A stretch of 53,126 nt of DNA from Vallitalea maricola (GCF_036985595.1 NZ_BTPU01000097.1:1-53126); one strand, 5' to 3'; shown: positions 15,847-25,390, numbered from the stretch's first letter. The notes: generated from the sequence alone by a model not told the origin. Program-made: numbers and translations.

Positions 15847-17448
15847 TCATTTAATAAGTTTCATATTTTTTAGTTTTCGTGTTATTTTTTCATTGTTAGG
15901 TATAAATGCAAAATCTTCTTCCTGCAAAGTTCTAGTCAATATAAGCATAATTACATATATAATCATCCCAGATATAATTGCTAGAAGGGTTGATATTGTA
16001 TTACTGTTAATAAGCTTATACATACCATGAAAAATTACATAAACACCTAATCCCATAATTCCTGCTGATAATATGGGCTTAATAATTATCTTGATAACAT
16101 TAAGTTTCAGTTTAGTTTCTCTCTTTATCATCAAATAATTCAATAGGACGTATACAACATAATAGCATATTGAGCCTATGATTGCTCCTTTTAATTGTAG
16201 ATCACTTGCTACTAGAGAATAGTTTATTATAATTTTTATAACTACACTTATTACAAGGGATGCTAATGGGAAAAAATATTTACCCATTCCTTGTAGTATA
16301 CCTGCTAATGCCTGTCCTAAGATTATAAATATTAAGCAGACAGCATATAACATAAGATATTCATATCCTGCAGAAGTTGGATATAATAATTCCATTATGG
16401 GTTCAGCCAGTAAAAAGAGACCCACTGCTGCTGGTAAAGCAAGTAAAAGAGCAAATCTGATTGCTAATTTTATCTTAGCTACTAAATCAGCAGTATTATT
16501 CTTAGCTACAGCAACTGATACTGCAGGAACAATACTAATCATAAGAGCTAAACTTATTGTCAAAGGTACATTGACTATGGTAAAAGCATTACCCATTTGT
16601 CCATACATATCAACAGCTTGTTGCTTGTCAATAAATATTGCACCTAACCTTTTATATATAGTACTTGAATCTATTAAATTCATTAAAGAATACGCAGCCG
16701 AAACAATTGTAATAGGTATAGCAATCACAATGAGCTTTTTGGCAACTTCACCAAATTTTATATGATTCTTCCTTGCTGTTGCCATCACTTGTTTATTTAT
16801 ATCTTTTCTTTTCCTAATATAATACAAGATAATAAATAATGTGGATACTAAAAATCCAAGGGATGTTCCAAGTGCAGCTCCACCAACTGAATATGGTACA
16901 CTATGATTCATTTGTATTAACATGTAAGTAATACCTATACCTAATATCACTTTTGTTATATTTTCTATTATCTGAGTCATAGCAGTAGGTACCATTATCT
17001 GCATACCTTGAAAATATCCTTTGAAAGCTCCTGTGATAGATATAAATATTGGCGATACAGCTAGTCCAAATATTACGTATCTAGATTCACTTGGCCAATC
17101 GCCCATATTAATAATCTGATCCACACCAAGTACCATGAACAATGATATAAATGCACCGAATATGCTAATTATTATCATTGAATATTTGTAAATATAATGT
17201 GCATTATAATAATCTTCCTTAGCTATTTTCTCTGATGTAAGTTTTGACAGGGCATTGGGTATTCCTACTAAAGATGCCGAAACCAATAATGAATATAATG
17301 GATATACAGTAGTATAATAGCCAATCCCTTCTGTTCCAACTAAGTAAGCTAAAGGAATTCTATATAGAGCGCTGAATATCTTTGCGATCAAACCTGCAAG
17401 TGAAAGAATCATTGCCCCTTTTACAAATGTTTTCGTTTGTGTAGTCAT
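15847..17448 (-). CDS. MOP-superfamily flippase (MurJ/SpoVB-like)
   Basis: A 533-residue membrane protein with about 14 hydrophobic spans, of the polysaccharide biosynthesis / MATE-like (MOP) group that flips lipid-linked glycans across the membrane. The N-terminal stretch FVKGAMILSLAGLIAKIFSA followed by LYRIPLAYLVGTEGIGYY is typical of the SpoVB/YtgP/MurJ-like clostridial proteins. Its ATG overlaps the mrnC stop by one base (TAATG) and its ribosome site GAGGAG lies inside mrnC, so the two are translationally coupled. Whether it flips lipid II or a spore cortex or exopolysaccharide precursor cannot be told from sequence. Confidence 0.85.
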   Translation of the reverse strand: MTTQTKTFVKGAMILSLAGLIAKIFSALYRIPLAYLVGTEGIGYYTTVYPLYSLLVSASLVGIPNALSKLTSEKIAKEDYYNAHYIYKYSMIIISIFGAFISLFMVLGVDQIINMGDWPSESRYVIFGLAVSPIFISITGAFKGYFQGMQIMVPTAMTQIIENITKVILGIGITYMLIQMNHSVPYSVGGAALGTSLGFLVSTLFIILYYIRKRKDINKQVMATARKNHIKFGEVAKKLIVIAIPITIVSAAYSLMNLIDSSTIYKRLGAIFIDKQQAVDMYGQMGNAFTIVNVPLTISLALMISIVPAVSVAVAKNNTADLVAKIKLAIRFALLLALPAAVGLFLLAEPIMELLYPTSAGYEYLMLYAVCLIFIILGQALAGILQGMGKYFFPLASLVISVVIKIIINYSLVASDLQLKGAIIGSICYYVVYVLLNYLMIKRETKLKLNVIKIIIKPILSAGIMGLGVYVIFHGMYKLINSNTISTLLAIISGMIIYVIMLILTRTLQEEDFAFIPNNEKITRKLKNMKLIK

Positions 17449-17861
17449 TATTTTACTCCTCTAACAATCAATTCAATGATTCTTTTGAATCTATTCTCTA
17501 AATATAGAAAACCAATTAATGCTTCAAGCCCAGTTGCAACTCTGTAGTCAATCAAATCAGCATTCTTGGGTACTGTACCCGACTTAGCATTTCTTCCTCT
17601 TTTATATATGTTAAATTCTTCCTCAGTCAACATGTCTTCGATTTCTCTAAACATTTTTGCTTGAGCTGACGCTTTTACATAATTACTTGTTTTTTTATGG
17701 AGTCTATTAACAGGTGAATTACCCTCTGCTATAACTTTTGATTTGATTATCAAATCATATACACTATCTCCAATATATGCAAGAACTAAAGGTGAATATT
17801 GCTTAGTATTTACGTCTTTTATATTAAGACTATCTTTAAAGTAGTCAATAAAATCTTGCAT
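17448..17861 (-). CDS. mrnC: Mini-ribonuclease III
   Basis: An RNase III catalytic domain without a dsRNA-binding domain; it matures 23S rRNA ends in Bacillus. It has 137 residues from ATG 17861. An ATG three codons upstream (17870) directly abuts AAAGGA and so is too close, while the second is 9 nt away. LVLAYIGDSVYDLIIKSK carries the signature acidic residues (E replaced by IGD-type YIGDS as in the family), and ATGLEALIGFLYL holds the second catalytic Glu. Located between cysS and the flippase; in B. subtilis it also follows cysS. Confidence 0.93.
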   Translation of the reverse strand: MQDFIDYFKDSLNIKDVNTKQYSPLVLAYIGDSVYDLIIKSKVIAEGNSPVNRLHKKTSNYVKASAQAKMFREIEDMLTEEEFNIYKRGRNAKSGTVPKNADLIDYRVATGLEALIGFLYLENRFKRIIELIVRGVK

Positions 17862-17891
17862 CAATTCCATTCCTTTCTCATAAGTAACCTA

Positions 17892-19295
17892 TTATCCTCT
17901 ATGCCAACGTACACCTTCACGTGTATCTTCAAGGATAATACCTTTGTCTTTTAAATCATCTCTTATTTTATCCGCTAATGCGAAATCTCTATCTTTACGA
18001 GCCTGTTGTCTTTTTTCAATTAGATCATTTATTTCCTCATCTAGTAGAATTTTCTTTTTCTTACTTACTATTCCTAGTATACCACATAGTTCGTCAATTA
18101 GTATAATAATATCTTCAATAAATTTATTAGAAGAATCTGAATCAGTATTTTTATTAGCGAATTTGACTAATTCAAATATAGCTGATATAGCATCTGCAGT
18201 ATTGAAGTCATCCTCCATAGCAGTTTCGAATTTTGTTTTATATTTTTCTAATTCTTTTTCTTCATTCAACATGGATTCTTTTTCATTATAATCATCTTGT
18301 TGTGCATTCTTTAATAAATGCTCTAGATTATCTCTACTTGTTTGAATTCTTTCAAGTCCGTTAGCTGCAGCTTGTATTAGATCCCTACTGAAATTGATAG
18401 GACTTCTATAATGAACATTTAACATAAAGAATCTTATAACATCATAAGAAAATTCATCAACTATTTCTCTTACTGTAAAGAAATTACCTAGAGACTTTGA
18501 CATTTTCTTATTATCTACATTGACAAATCTATTGTGCATCCAGTATTTAGAGAATTGCTTATCATTAACAGCTTCACTTTGTGCTATTTCATTTTCATGG
18601 TGTGGGAAAACAAGGTCTTCTCCACCAGCATGAATATCTATACTATCACCAAGATATTTTTTAGCCATTACTGAACACTCTATGTGCCATCCAGGTCTAC
18701 CTTCACCCCAAGGTGATTTCCATGCAGGCTCTCCTTCTTTTTTGGGCTTCCATAAAACAAAGTCCATTGGATTTCTCTTTTCTGTATCAACAGCAATTCT
18801 AGCTCCTGCTTCCAAATCCTCTTGATTCTTATTAGATAACTTACCATATGGTTTGAATTTTTTTGTTTCAAAATAAACACTGCCATTAACTTCGTAAGCA
18901 TAACCTTTTTCAATAAGCTGTTCAATCACCTTAATCATACCATCTATTTCTTCAGTTGCTTTTGGATAAATAGTGGCTGGTTTAACATTCAATCCCTCTG
19001 AATCAATTAAGAATTCTTTCATATATTTACTTGATATCTCCCTATAATCTACCCCTTCTTCATTGGCTTTCTTTATTATTTTATCATCAATATCAGTAAA
19101 ATTAGATACGAATGTAACCTCATAATTTTTGTACTCTAAGTATTTCCTAACTGTATCAAACACTATTAATGGTCTAGCATTACCTATATGAATATAGTTA
19201 TATACTGTTGGACCACAAACATACATTTTTACCTTACCTTCCTCTATGGATTCAAACGCCTCTTTTTTGTTAGTTAAAGTATTATATATCTTCAT
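17892..19295 (-). CDS. cysS: Cysteinyl-tRNA synthetase
   Basis: Class I synthetase that charges tRNA-Cys, cytosolic, 467 residues. The HIGH motif appears as YIHIGNARP near residue 35 and KMSKS at 264-268. The zinc ligands are in MYVCGPTVYN (Cys), HIECSVM (Cys) and GEDLVFPHHENE (His/Glu). AAAGGATA stands before the ATG. It follows cysE by 31 bp and is read from the same T-box leader, so uncharged tRNA-Cys would raise both. Confidence 0.97.
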   Translation of the reverse strand: MKIYNTLTNKKEAFESIEEGKVKMYVCGPTVYNYIHIGNARPLIVFDTVRKYLEYKNYEVTFVSNFTDIDDKIIKKANEEGVDYREISSKYMKEFLIDSEGLNVKPATIYPKATEEIDGMIKVIEQLIEKGYAYEVNGSVYFETKKFKPYGKLSNKNQEDLEAGARIAVDTEKRNPMDFVLWKPKKEGEPAWKSPWGEGRPGWHIECSVMAKKYLGDSIDIHAGGEDLVFPHHENEIAQSEAVNDKQFSKYWMHNRFVNVDNKKMSKSLGNFFTVREIVDEFSYDVIRFFMLNVHYRSPINFSRDLIQAAANGLERIQTSRDNLEHLLKNAQQDDYNEKESMLNEEKELEKYKTKFETAMEDDFNTADAISAIFELVKFANKNTDSDSSNKFIEDIIILIDELCGILGIVSKKKKILLDEEINDLIEKRQQARKDRDFALADKIRDDLKDKGIILEDTREGVRWHRG

Positions 19296-19326
19296 TTTAT
19301 CCTTTCCTTTCTTTATTTAATATGTT

Positions 19327-20013
19327 TTATCTGCTAAATTTTTCACGGTTAAATAATTTGAAGTAATCTTCCGGTGGTATTGATGCTACCTTTTGTTCTA
19401 ATCGTTCTATTCTTGTTAACAATTTGCACATTTCCATTCTAACAGGGTCTGGCAGATGTGTTTGGTCAAGAGTATCGCAAGGAGATACTTTTTCATTGTT
19501 TCTGCGAACAACCCTTGCAGGTATACCAACAACAGTACAGTTCGGCGGCACTTCATTAAGTACAACTGACCCTGCTCCTATTCTACAGTTGTCACCAATT
19601 TTGAATGAACCTAATACCTTAGCCCCTGCACTTATCATAACATTGTTCCCAATAGTTGGATGTCTCTTGCCATGTTCTTTTCCTGTTCCACCTAATGTAA
19701 CTCCTTGATATATTGTTACATTATCGCCAATCTCACAAGTTTCACCTATGACCACTCCATGTCCATGGTCTATGAATAGATTTTTTCCAATTGTGGCTCC
19801 CGGGTGAATTTCTATTCCCGTTTTTCTTGCCGCTCTTTGAGAAACCCACCTAGCTAAAAAATAGTGTTTTTTTCTAAAAAGTGAATGAGCTAATCTGTAA
19901 CTCATTATAGCTTTGAAACTACCATAAAGAAACACTTCTGATGTAGATTTTATAGCTGGATCTCTATCTTTAATTACATTTATCTCTTGTTTGATATATT
20001 TTATCAATCCCAT
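19327..20013 (-). CDS. cysE: Serine O-acetyltransferase
   Basis: Makes O-acetylserine from serine and acetyl-CoA, the first step of cysteine synthesis. It has 228 residues starting at ATG 20013 (MGLIKYIKQ), 8 nt after AAGGAG; an upstream in-frame ATG (20037) lacks a ribosome site. The left-handed beta-helix hexapeptide repeats are clear (IHPGATIGKNLFIDHGHGVV, IGDNVTIYQGVTLGG), including the catalytic Asp-His (DHGHG). It heads the cysE-cysS-mrnC operon under a Cys T-box. Confidence 0.97.
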   Translation of the reverse strand: MGLIKYIKQEINVIKDRDPAIKSTSEVFLYGSFKAIMSYRLAHSLFRKKHYFLARWVSQRAARKTGIEIHPGATIGKNLFIDHGHGVVIGETCEIGDNVTIYQGVTLGGTGKEHGKRHPTIGNNVMISAGAKVLGSFKIGDNCRIGAGSVVLNEVPPNCTVVGIPARVVRRNNEKVSPCDTLDQTHLPDPVRMEMCKLLTRIERLEQKVASIPPEDYFKLFNREKFSR

Positions 20014-20112
20014 ATTATCACACTCCTTGTTGTACATATTAAGTCAAATGACTCAGTAACGTAACGAAATCAAAGAAACTTCTTAAATAAAGTTTTTCAA
20101 TAATTTTGTAAT

Positions 20113-20350
20113 AAAAAAACTCCATCTCTTAATTAAATAAGAGACGAAGTTATTCCGCGGTTCCACTCTTCTTGAATAAATATACTTATTCCAACTTCAG
20201 GCTGTATAACGGTCAGCACCGTACCCAGCTACTACTAATTCACTGGACAAGCTCAAGGATGCACTTCATTCAACTTCACTTAAGGAATGCTCTCAGCCGG
20301 TGACACTCCATCTCTTTTAAGATTCATTTAACTACTCTTCCTATCAAAGC
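20113..20350 (-). promoter_or_regulatory. Cys-specific T-box leader of cysE-cysS
   Basis: On the minus strand the leader ends with the T-box core AGAGTGGAACCGCGG (20170-20155), then terminator arms ACTTCGTCTCTT (20150-20139) and AAGAGATGGAGT (20130-20119) and seven T. The UGGA of the core pairs with the UCCA end of tRNA-Cys (discriminator U), and a UGC codon followed by A sits in the expected specifier loop (20263-20261). AGTA near 20334 and the AGAGAT stretch fit stem I. Uncharged tRNA-Cys should favour the antiterminator and turn on cysE and cysS. Confidence 0.9.
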
Positions 20351-20516
20351 TTCTAATATTATATGTTCTATATTCTTTTTTATGATTAACTAAACCTAGG
20401 TTGTCTATTAATTACTATTATTATATGTTGTGTTTTAATTTTTGTTAACTTAATAATATATTACCTTTATTAATTAGTCAAGCATAAATTTATTATCTTT
20501 TTATGGTAAGGGATAA

Positions 20517-21257
20517 TTATAAATCTAAACCTTCCACCGCTTTTTTCATATCATTGATTACATCTTCAATAGAGATATCCTTAAGATTTTCTTTGTTTGA
20601 ACCAGAGCATAGTGCACCTATTAATTTGCCATTTGATAAGAAAACAGGAACAGCAAATCTCCTGCCATTAAAAAACCAGCCTTTATCATCCACATGTTTT
20701 TCTAAATCAGCCTCAACAATTAATTTATCAATATCTTTTCTATCAACTACATTCATATTACGAGAGGGATCAGCATATGACTTTTCTATTAATTCTTCTT
20801 GTTTCTCTTTCTCCTGCTCAGCTATATATAAAATCCCCCATGGAAAGTTCATTAAGTCATAATGGGTATTTCCAACTTCCAGCATACCTAGATTTGATGA
20901 CTCAATTATCTTATAGATTACGGTGGCTTTATCTTTGTCCAATGATGTCAACAATACAGTTATACCATACTTTTCATTTATCTCTTTCATACTATTATGC
21001 AATTTTTGTATTATTTTATTCCAAAAAGTTTCTTGGTTGGATAGATTTAAAAACTTTATACCAAGGGTATATTTACTATTTTGGTCTTTAGCAAGATATT
21101 CCTTGTCTATTAAGACTTTTATAAGCCGGTTGACTGTAGTGGCATGTAAATTCATCTTTTCTTTTAGCTCATTAAATCCTATGGCTCCTTCCCTTGCTAT
21201 TATTTCAAGTATGGTTAAACCTCTTGTTAATGCTGGAGCTACACTCTTTTGTTCCAT
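20517..21257 (-). CDS. IclR family transcriptional regulator
   Basis: A 246-residue repressor/activator: winged helix-turn-helix at ~8-65 (ALTRGLTILEIIAREGAIGF ... LHATTVNRLIKVLIDKEYL) and an IclR C-terminal effector domain (~75-246). AGAGGTGA precedes the ATG. It lies 60 bp downstream of the sulfatase gene on the same strand and probably shares its transcript, so it likely controls use of the sulfated compound the sulfatase acts on. The effector is unknown. Confidence 0.88.
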   Translation of the reverse strand: MEQKSVAPALTRGLTILEIIAREGAIGFNELKEKMNLHATTVNRLIKVLIDKEYLAKDQNSKYTLGIKFLNLSNQETFWNKIIQKLHNSMKEINEKYGITVLLTSLDKDKATVIYKIIESSNLGMLEVGNTHYDLMNFPWGILYIAEQEKEKQEELIEKSYADPSRNMNVVDRKDIDKLIVEADLEKHVDDKGWFFNGRRFAVPVFLSNGKLIGALCSGSNKENLKDISIEDVINDMKKAVEGLDL

Positions 21258-21317
21258 TATATAGTCACCTCTGATTATTTTTTCAATAGTACATATAGGA
21301 TTATTATATAATAATTT

Positions 21318-22673
21318 TTATTTTTTTGCAGGTAAAATTACTGGTTCTTCTTCATTAGCCTCTTTCATCCTCTTAATCAATCTATTAGCCAATTCTTTTC
21401 TGACTTTAACATAAGCTGGGTCTTTAACAAGGTTTGTCAATTCACATGGGTCTTTTTCCAAATCATATAAAAAAGTTTCAACGTATGTATCACTATGGGA
21501 ATCTAAATCTCCTGATTTATCTGGTGCAGTAATACAATATTTCCATTTATCTGTTCTTATTGCTCTGCCCAATTGACTCTCACTAATCTGTAAAAACACT
21601 TCTTGTTGCCACTTGACATCTTCGCCATCTACTATTTGTTGAATTGGGTATCCTTGTATATCATTAGGTCGTTCAATTCCTGCACACTTAAGGATTGTAG
21701 CTGGCAGATCAATTAAGCTTACCAGTTCTTTAATAACTTTGCCCCCTCTGAACCCTGGACCATTAAGAATCAATGGAATCCTTATTGCACTTTCATGACA
21801 ACTTCGTTTATATTCCTTGTTTCTTGTTCTAAAATGTGAACCGTGGTCACTAGTATATATAATAAGAGTATCTTCTTCCAATTCTAACTCTCTTAATTTC
21901 TTCCGTATTCTTCCTACATTCTCATCAAGACTTGCACAACACCCTAGATAATCTGGATAATTCTCTTCCCAATCACCTTTTTCAGTATTACAAGCCAAGT
22001 CTTTTGGTGGTACATAATCTTTGAATCTTTCTTTGGATCCATCAGGACCTTCATATTGGTTACGATCATTCTGATGATGTGGTTCAATGTATGATGTAAA
22101 TAAGAAAAATGGTTTTTCCCCAGTATAACCATCCAAATAGTCAAGTACAAAATCTGTCGTAGCATCTACTCTATAGCCTTTAAACTCTACTTTTTCCATA
22201 TCTTTGAACATATAACCATCATAACCGTGTGAAGTAAATTCAAGTACATCTGCAGCTACCCAATAATCTTTATATCCCCCTCTTCTTTCAGGAGGGATAG
22301 CTGTTGTTTCATAATTACATACTTTACCAATATCCTCATTGGAATCATATCCAGTGGAAGCCAAATGCCACTTACCTACATATCCCACCTCATAACCAGA
22401 TTGTGATAAGTATCTAGGAACTGTTTTTGCATCTAATGGTAAAGCTATAGCATTACGATAACAACCAGTTTCTGTGGCATATTTACCAGTTTGTAAACAG
22501 GCTCTTGCAGGACCACAAACAGGCTGACATGTAAAGGCATTTTCTATTCTTACTCCATCCTTAGCTAAATCATCCAGATTAGGGGTTATATTTAGTGGCT
22601 GTCCATAACATCCAACTGTATCCCATCTCTGTTGATCTGAAAAAATGAATAAAATATTTGGTTTTCTCTTCAT
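21318..22673 (-). CDS. Sulfatase (S1-type, formylglycine)
   Basis: A sulfate-ester hydrolase of 451 residues. I start at ATG 22673 (MKRKPN), 7 nt after AAGGAG, rather than the in-frame ATG at 22694. C53-x-P55-x-R57 (CGPARACLQTG) is the signature modified to formylglycine by an anaerobic maturase. Metal ligands are in FSDQQRWD (D13) and YTSDHGSHF. It has no signal peptide, so it probably acts in the cytosol on imported sulfated sugars or similar. No maturase gene (anSME) is in the window. It is co-directional with the IclR gene. Confidence 0.9.
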   Translation of the reverse strand: MKRKPNILFIFSDQQRWDTVGCYGQPLNITPNLDDLAKDGVRIENAFTCQPVCGPARACLQTGKYATETGCYRNAIALPLDAKTVPRYLSQSGYEVGYVGKWHLASTGYDSNEDIGKVCNYETTAIPPERRGGYKDYWVAADVLEFTSHGYDGYMFKDMEKVEFKGYRVDATTDFVLDYLDGYTGEKPFFLFTSYIEPHHQNDRNQYEGPDGSKERFKDYVPPKDLACNTEKGDWEENYPDYLGCCASLDENVGRIRKKLRELELEEDTLIIYTSDHGSHFRTRNKEYKRSCHESAIRIPLILNGPGFRGGKVIKELVSLIDLPATILKCAGIERPNDIQGYPIQQIVDGEDVKWQQEVFLQISESQLGRAIRTDKWKYCITAPDKSGDLDSHSDTYVETFLYDLEKDPCELTNLVKDPAYVKVRKELANRLIKRMKEANEEEPVILPAKK

Positions 22674-22697
22674 AATATCGCTCCTTAGTATCATATA

Positions 22698-22725
22698 TGT
22701 AACTATTAATAATTTATTTGTAACT
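22698..22725. repeat. TGTAACT direct repeat, 21 bp apart
   Basis: TGTAACT occurs at 22698-22704 and 22719-22725, about two helical turns apart, between the sulfatase promoter -10 box and its start codon. A candidate binding site for the neighbouring IclR protein; the evidence is only position and spacing. Confidence 0.35.
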
Positions 22726-22727
22726 TT

Positions 22728-22755
22728 ATTATACTATACTATTATTTAATGTCAA
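22728..22755 (-). promoter_or_regulatory. Promoter of the sulfatase-iclR unit
   Basis: Minus-strand -35 TTGACA (22750-22755), 16-bp spacer, -10 TATAAT (22728-22733): both boxes match the sigma-A consensus perfectly. Confidence 0.75.
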
Positions 22756-22770
22756 TAAGAGCATAAAAAA

Positions 22771-22793
22771 AAGAGGTATAATATCTACCTCTT
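22771..22793 (-). terminator. Terminator of the acyl-CoA synthetase gene
   Basis: AAGAGGTA and TACCTCTT form an 8-bp stem with a 7-nt loop, followed on the minus strand by a run of eight T. A strong intrinsic terminator between this gene and the sulfatase promoter. Confidence 0.85.
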
Positions 22794-22815
22794 AATTTTA
22801 TAAATTAAACATATA

Positions 22816-25056
22816 TTATTTTTTGATTCCTGTATTATAAGATACAAAAGTATCCAATGCTTTTACTGATGATCTTATATCATCGTATACAGCTACTTTA
22901 CCTTCTTCCATGATTGATACGAAGTCACGATAAAACTTACCAGCATTAACAGATACTGTAATAGGTTTATTGTATTTTTTAACTAACCTTACAAGGGAAT
23001 TAGCCAAACTGTCATCATCATAACATGCGTTAGGCAAAGCTCTCAAATCATTTGCATGGGGTACAATACTTACAAACATAGCATCTACAGCATCGTCTTG
23101 AATTATAGCTTCTATATATTTAGCGTATAAAACATCTTCTGTCATTGGAGTTACATCAATTATTGAAGAAGACGTATCTATAAGTCCATGATAGTTAAGC
23201 TGCTTTAATTTTTCGTTAGTTTCTTCACTAAGAGTTGCTAACTCCAAGTTACCTAATTCATCAGCTGCTATAGTAGCTTCAAAGCCTGCGTTAACCACAC
23301 CTGCTACTTTTCTTCCTTTTACTTTTTTGTCAGCAAGTAAAGAAAAGGCTTTTATACAATCATAATATGTTTTTATATCATCAATTAGAATGACTCCTGC
23401 TTGCTCACATACAGCCTTAAACACATCGTAATCACCTGTCATAGCGGCAGTGTGAGAAGCTGCTGCCTTTGCTCCTGCATCTGTCTTACCAGATTTATAT
23501 ATGATGATTGGTTTATCTATGTCTTTTGCTAATTCATAGAATTTTCTTCCTTCACCTTGGTCAAAACCTTCAACATAAAGGGCTATATTGCTGATATCTT
23601 CTTTTGGAGCAAAATACTTGATTAGATCAACAATCTTGACATCATATTTATTACCGAAGCTGACTACTGATTTAAATATTTTCAAATGGCTAAATTTATC
23701 AATAAGAGTAAGAGCCATACCACCGCTTTGAGTTAAAAATACAGTATTACTTTCTTCACATGTATTTAATTCCAATCTTTCTTCATCAATGAATAATGTA
23801 TTAACTCCTGGATTTTTGTCATCATCTCCATAGAAAACACCCATACAGTTTGGTCCAATGACCCTGACATCTTCTGGTATTACTTTTGACAGATTTTCCT
23901 TGAATTCATCATAGTTCATATCAGAAGGAATACCTGGGATGAGCACTACTGATTTTGGTATATTGGTCTTCATTTCTTCAAAGAATGAGAAAACATATTT
24001 TGCTTTAGCTACATAAACAGCTAATTCAGTTTCAACTGGTATTTCGTCTATACTTTTATATAGCCGATATTCTTTATCACCAATAACGGTTTTTCCACCT
24101 TTTATATTAACGAAATATATATCTTCTCTACCAAGATCATGTAAGAGTTTAGCTATTTCTCTACCCATGCTGTGTTTATCTGGATTTGCTGAAACACCAA
24201 TAACAGCTATTCCTTTTGGATTAAAGAATGGTTCGATATTATTCACATTAGCTTCTTTCATTACCTCTTTATTGTCTTCCACTTTTTCAAATTGTGCAAA
24301 TCCATCTACAGCTATAAATCTATTATCTTTTGTTATGACAAAAGGATTAATGTCAAGAGCTTTCACAATATACTTTGTCTTCTCTTTGCAAGCATTAGAA
24401 TAGTGAAAAGCAAATGAACTTATTAAACTTGCTGCTTTTGCCATTAATTCTAGATATTCTTCATGACCAATATCTTTGAATTTATGACAAATGTTCAAAT
24501 CATTAACAAGCTCTAAGGCTTTATTATACCTGAAAGGAGGAAGAAATAGATTAGCAGGATCATAATATTTAGCGAAAAATTCTGCATCATCTCCACCTTT
24601 TGTAAATGTTATTACTGGACCGAATGATGAATCATCTTTTGAACCAATAAGTACTTCATATCCTATACTTTGTGTATGAGGAATGAATTCTACAATTAAG
24701 AAGCCTTCAATATTTGGTTCTTGTTCAAAATGTGAAAGAACCTCTTTGCGCATTTTATCCAATACATAACCTACATATAATGTTTCATGATTCTTTACTA
24801 CTTTTACCCCACCTAATTTTTGTTTATGGGAAATATCTGATGAAACAATTTTAACTACAATATCACGACCAAATTTTTCTAACATCTTTTCAGTCAAGTC
24901 ATTTGAATTCTTTACAAATACGAATTTTGGAACATCAAGTCCTATGCTCTTTAAAATCATATATACTTCATGTTCGTATAGAGTCTTTCTTCCATTTTCA
25001 TAAGCATTATCAAATATATTATTGATTATGCTCATTGATTCTACTGAAATATTCAT
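22816..25056 (-). CDS. ADP-forming acyl-CoA synthetase, fused beta-alpha
   Basis: Converts an acyl-CoA, ADP and phosphate to acid, CoA and ATP, a substrate-level phosphorylation route. It has 746 residues. Residues 1-~250 are the ATP-grasp (beta) domain (VVKIVSSDISHKQKLGGVKV). From ~275 on is the alpha part: CoA-binding Rossmann domain (PKGIAVIGVSANPDKHSMGR), then ligase domains with GPNCMGV and the histidine H535 in ASHTAAMTG, the phospho-histidine position. The ATP-grasp half comes first, unlike the alpha-then-beta order of many fused archaeal enzymes. GGGGTGG precedes the ATG. The substrate (acetyl-, branched- or aryl-CoA) is unknown. Confidence 0.88.
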   Translation of the reverse strand: MNISVESMSIINNIFDNAYENGRKTLYEHEVYMILKSIGLDVPKFVFVKNSNDLTEKMLEKFGRDIVVKIVSSDISHKQKLGGVKVVKNHETLYVGYVLDKMRKEVLSHFEQEPNIEGFLIVEFIPHTQSIGYEVLIGSKDDSSFGPVITFTKGGDDAEFFAKYYDPANLFLPPFRYNKALELVNDLNICHKFKDIGHEEYLELMAKAASLISSFAFHYSNACKEKTKYIVKALDINPFVITKDNRFIAVDGFAQFEKVEDNKEVMKEANVNNIEPFFNPKGIAVIGVSANPDKHSMGREIAKLLHDLGREDIYFVNIKGGKTVIGDKEYRLYKSIDEIPVETELAVYVAKAKYVFSFFEEMKTNIPKSVVLIPGIPSDMNYDEFKENLSKVIPEDVRVIGPNCMGVFYGDDDKNPGVNTLFIDEERLELNTCEESNTVFLTQSGGMALTLIDKFSHLKIFKSVVSFGNKYDVKIVDLIKYFAPKEDISNIALYVEGFDQGEGRKFYELAKDIDKPIIIYKSGKTDAGAKAAASHTAAMTGDYDVFKAVCEQAGVILIDDIKTYYDCIKAFSLLADKKVKGRKVAGVVNAGFEATIAADELGNLELATLSEETNEKLKQLNYHGLIDTSSSIIDVTPMTEDVLYAKYIEAIIQDDAVDAMFVSIVPHANDLRALPNACYDDDSLANSLVRLVKKYNKPITVSVNAGKFYRDFVSIMEEGKVAVYDDIRSSVKALDTFVSYNTGIKK

Positions 25057-25085
25057 TTAACCACCCCGCATAGTATTTATGGGGT

Positions 25086-25123
25086 TGTCTTAAAACACAG
25101 ATATTATAATATATTTTAAGACA
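25086..25123. repeat. TGTCTTAAAA inverted repeat upstream of the acyl-CoA synthetase
   Basis: TGTCTTAAAA (25086-25095) and TTTTAAGACA (25114-25123) are exact inverted repeats 18 bp apart, about 30 bp before the start codon; a third TAAGACA lies at 25169-25175. Possible operator or leader hairpin. The rest of the 395-bp gap (25124-25390) is AT-rich and holds no gene I can support. Confidence 0.45.
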
Positions 25124-25390
25124 GCACCATATTCGTTTTTTACTATAATTTAGTAAGCATCCATTATATAAGACAGATTCACCTAAATCTTATCCATCAT
25201 ATATATCAAGTTCTATTTATGTTCATAGTAAGGTAAAATATTACATTGCTATTATATCAAAAAGCAATTTATAATAAAAGTGAAAGGGAAATTAATTTTA
25301 TTTTATAAAGATTATTTTACGATTAATAAACTTTTTTAAGTGGTCGAAGCGGAAATTAGAGTTATTACGGTATTATTGGTGCAGAAAAAA

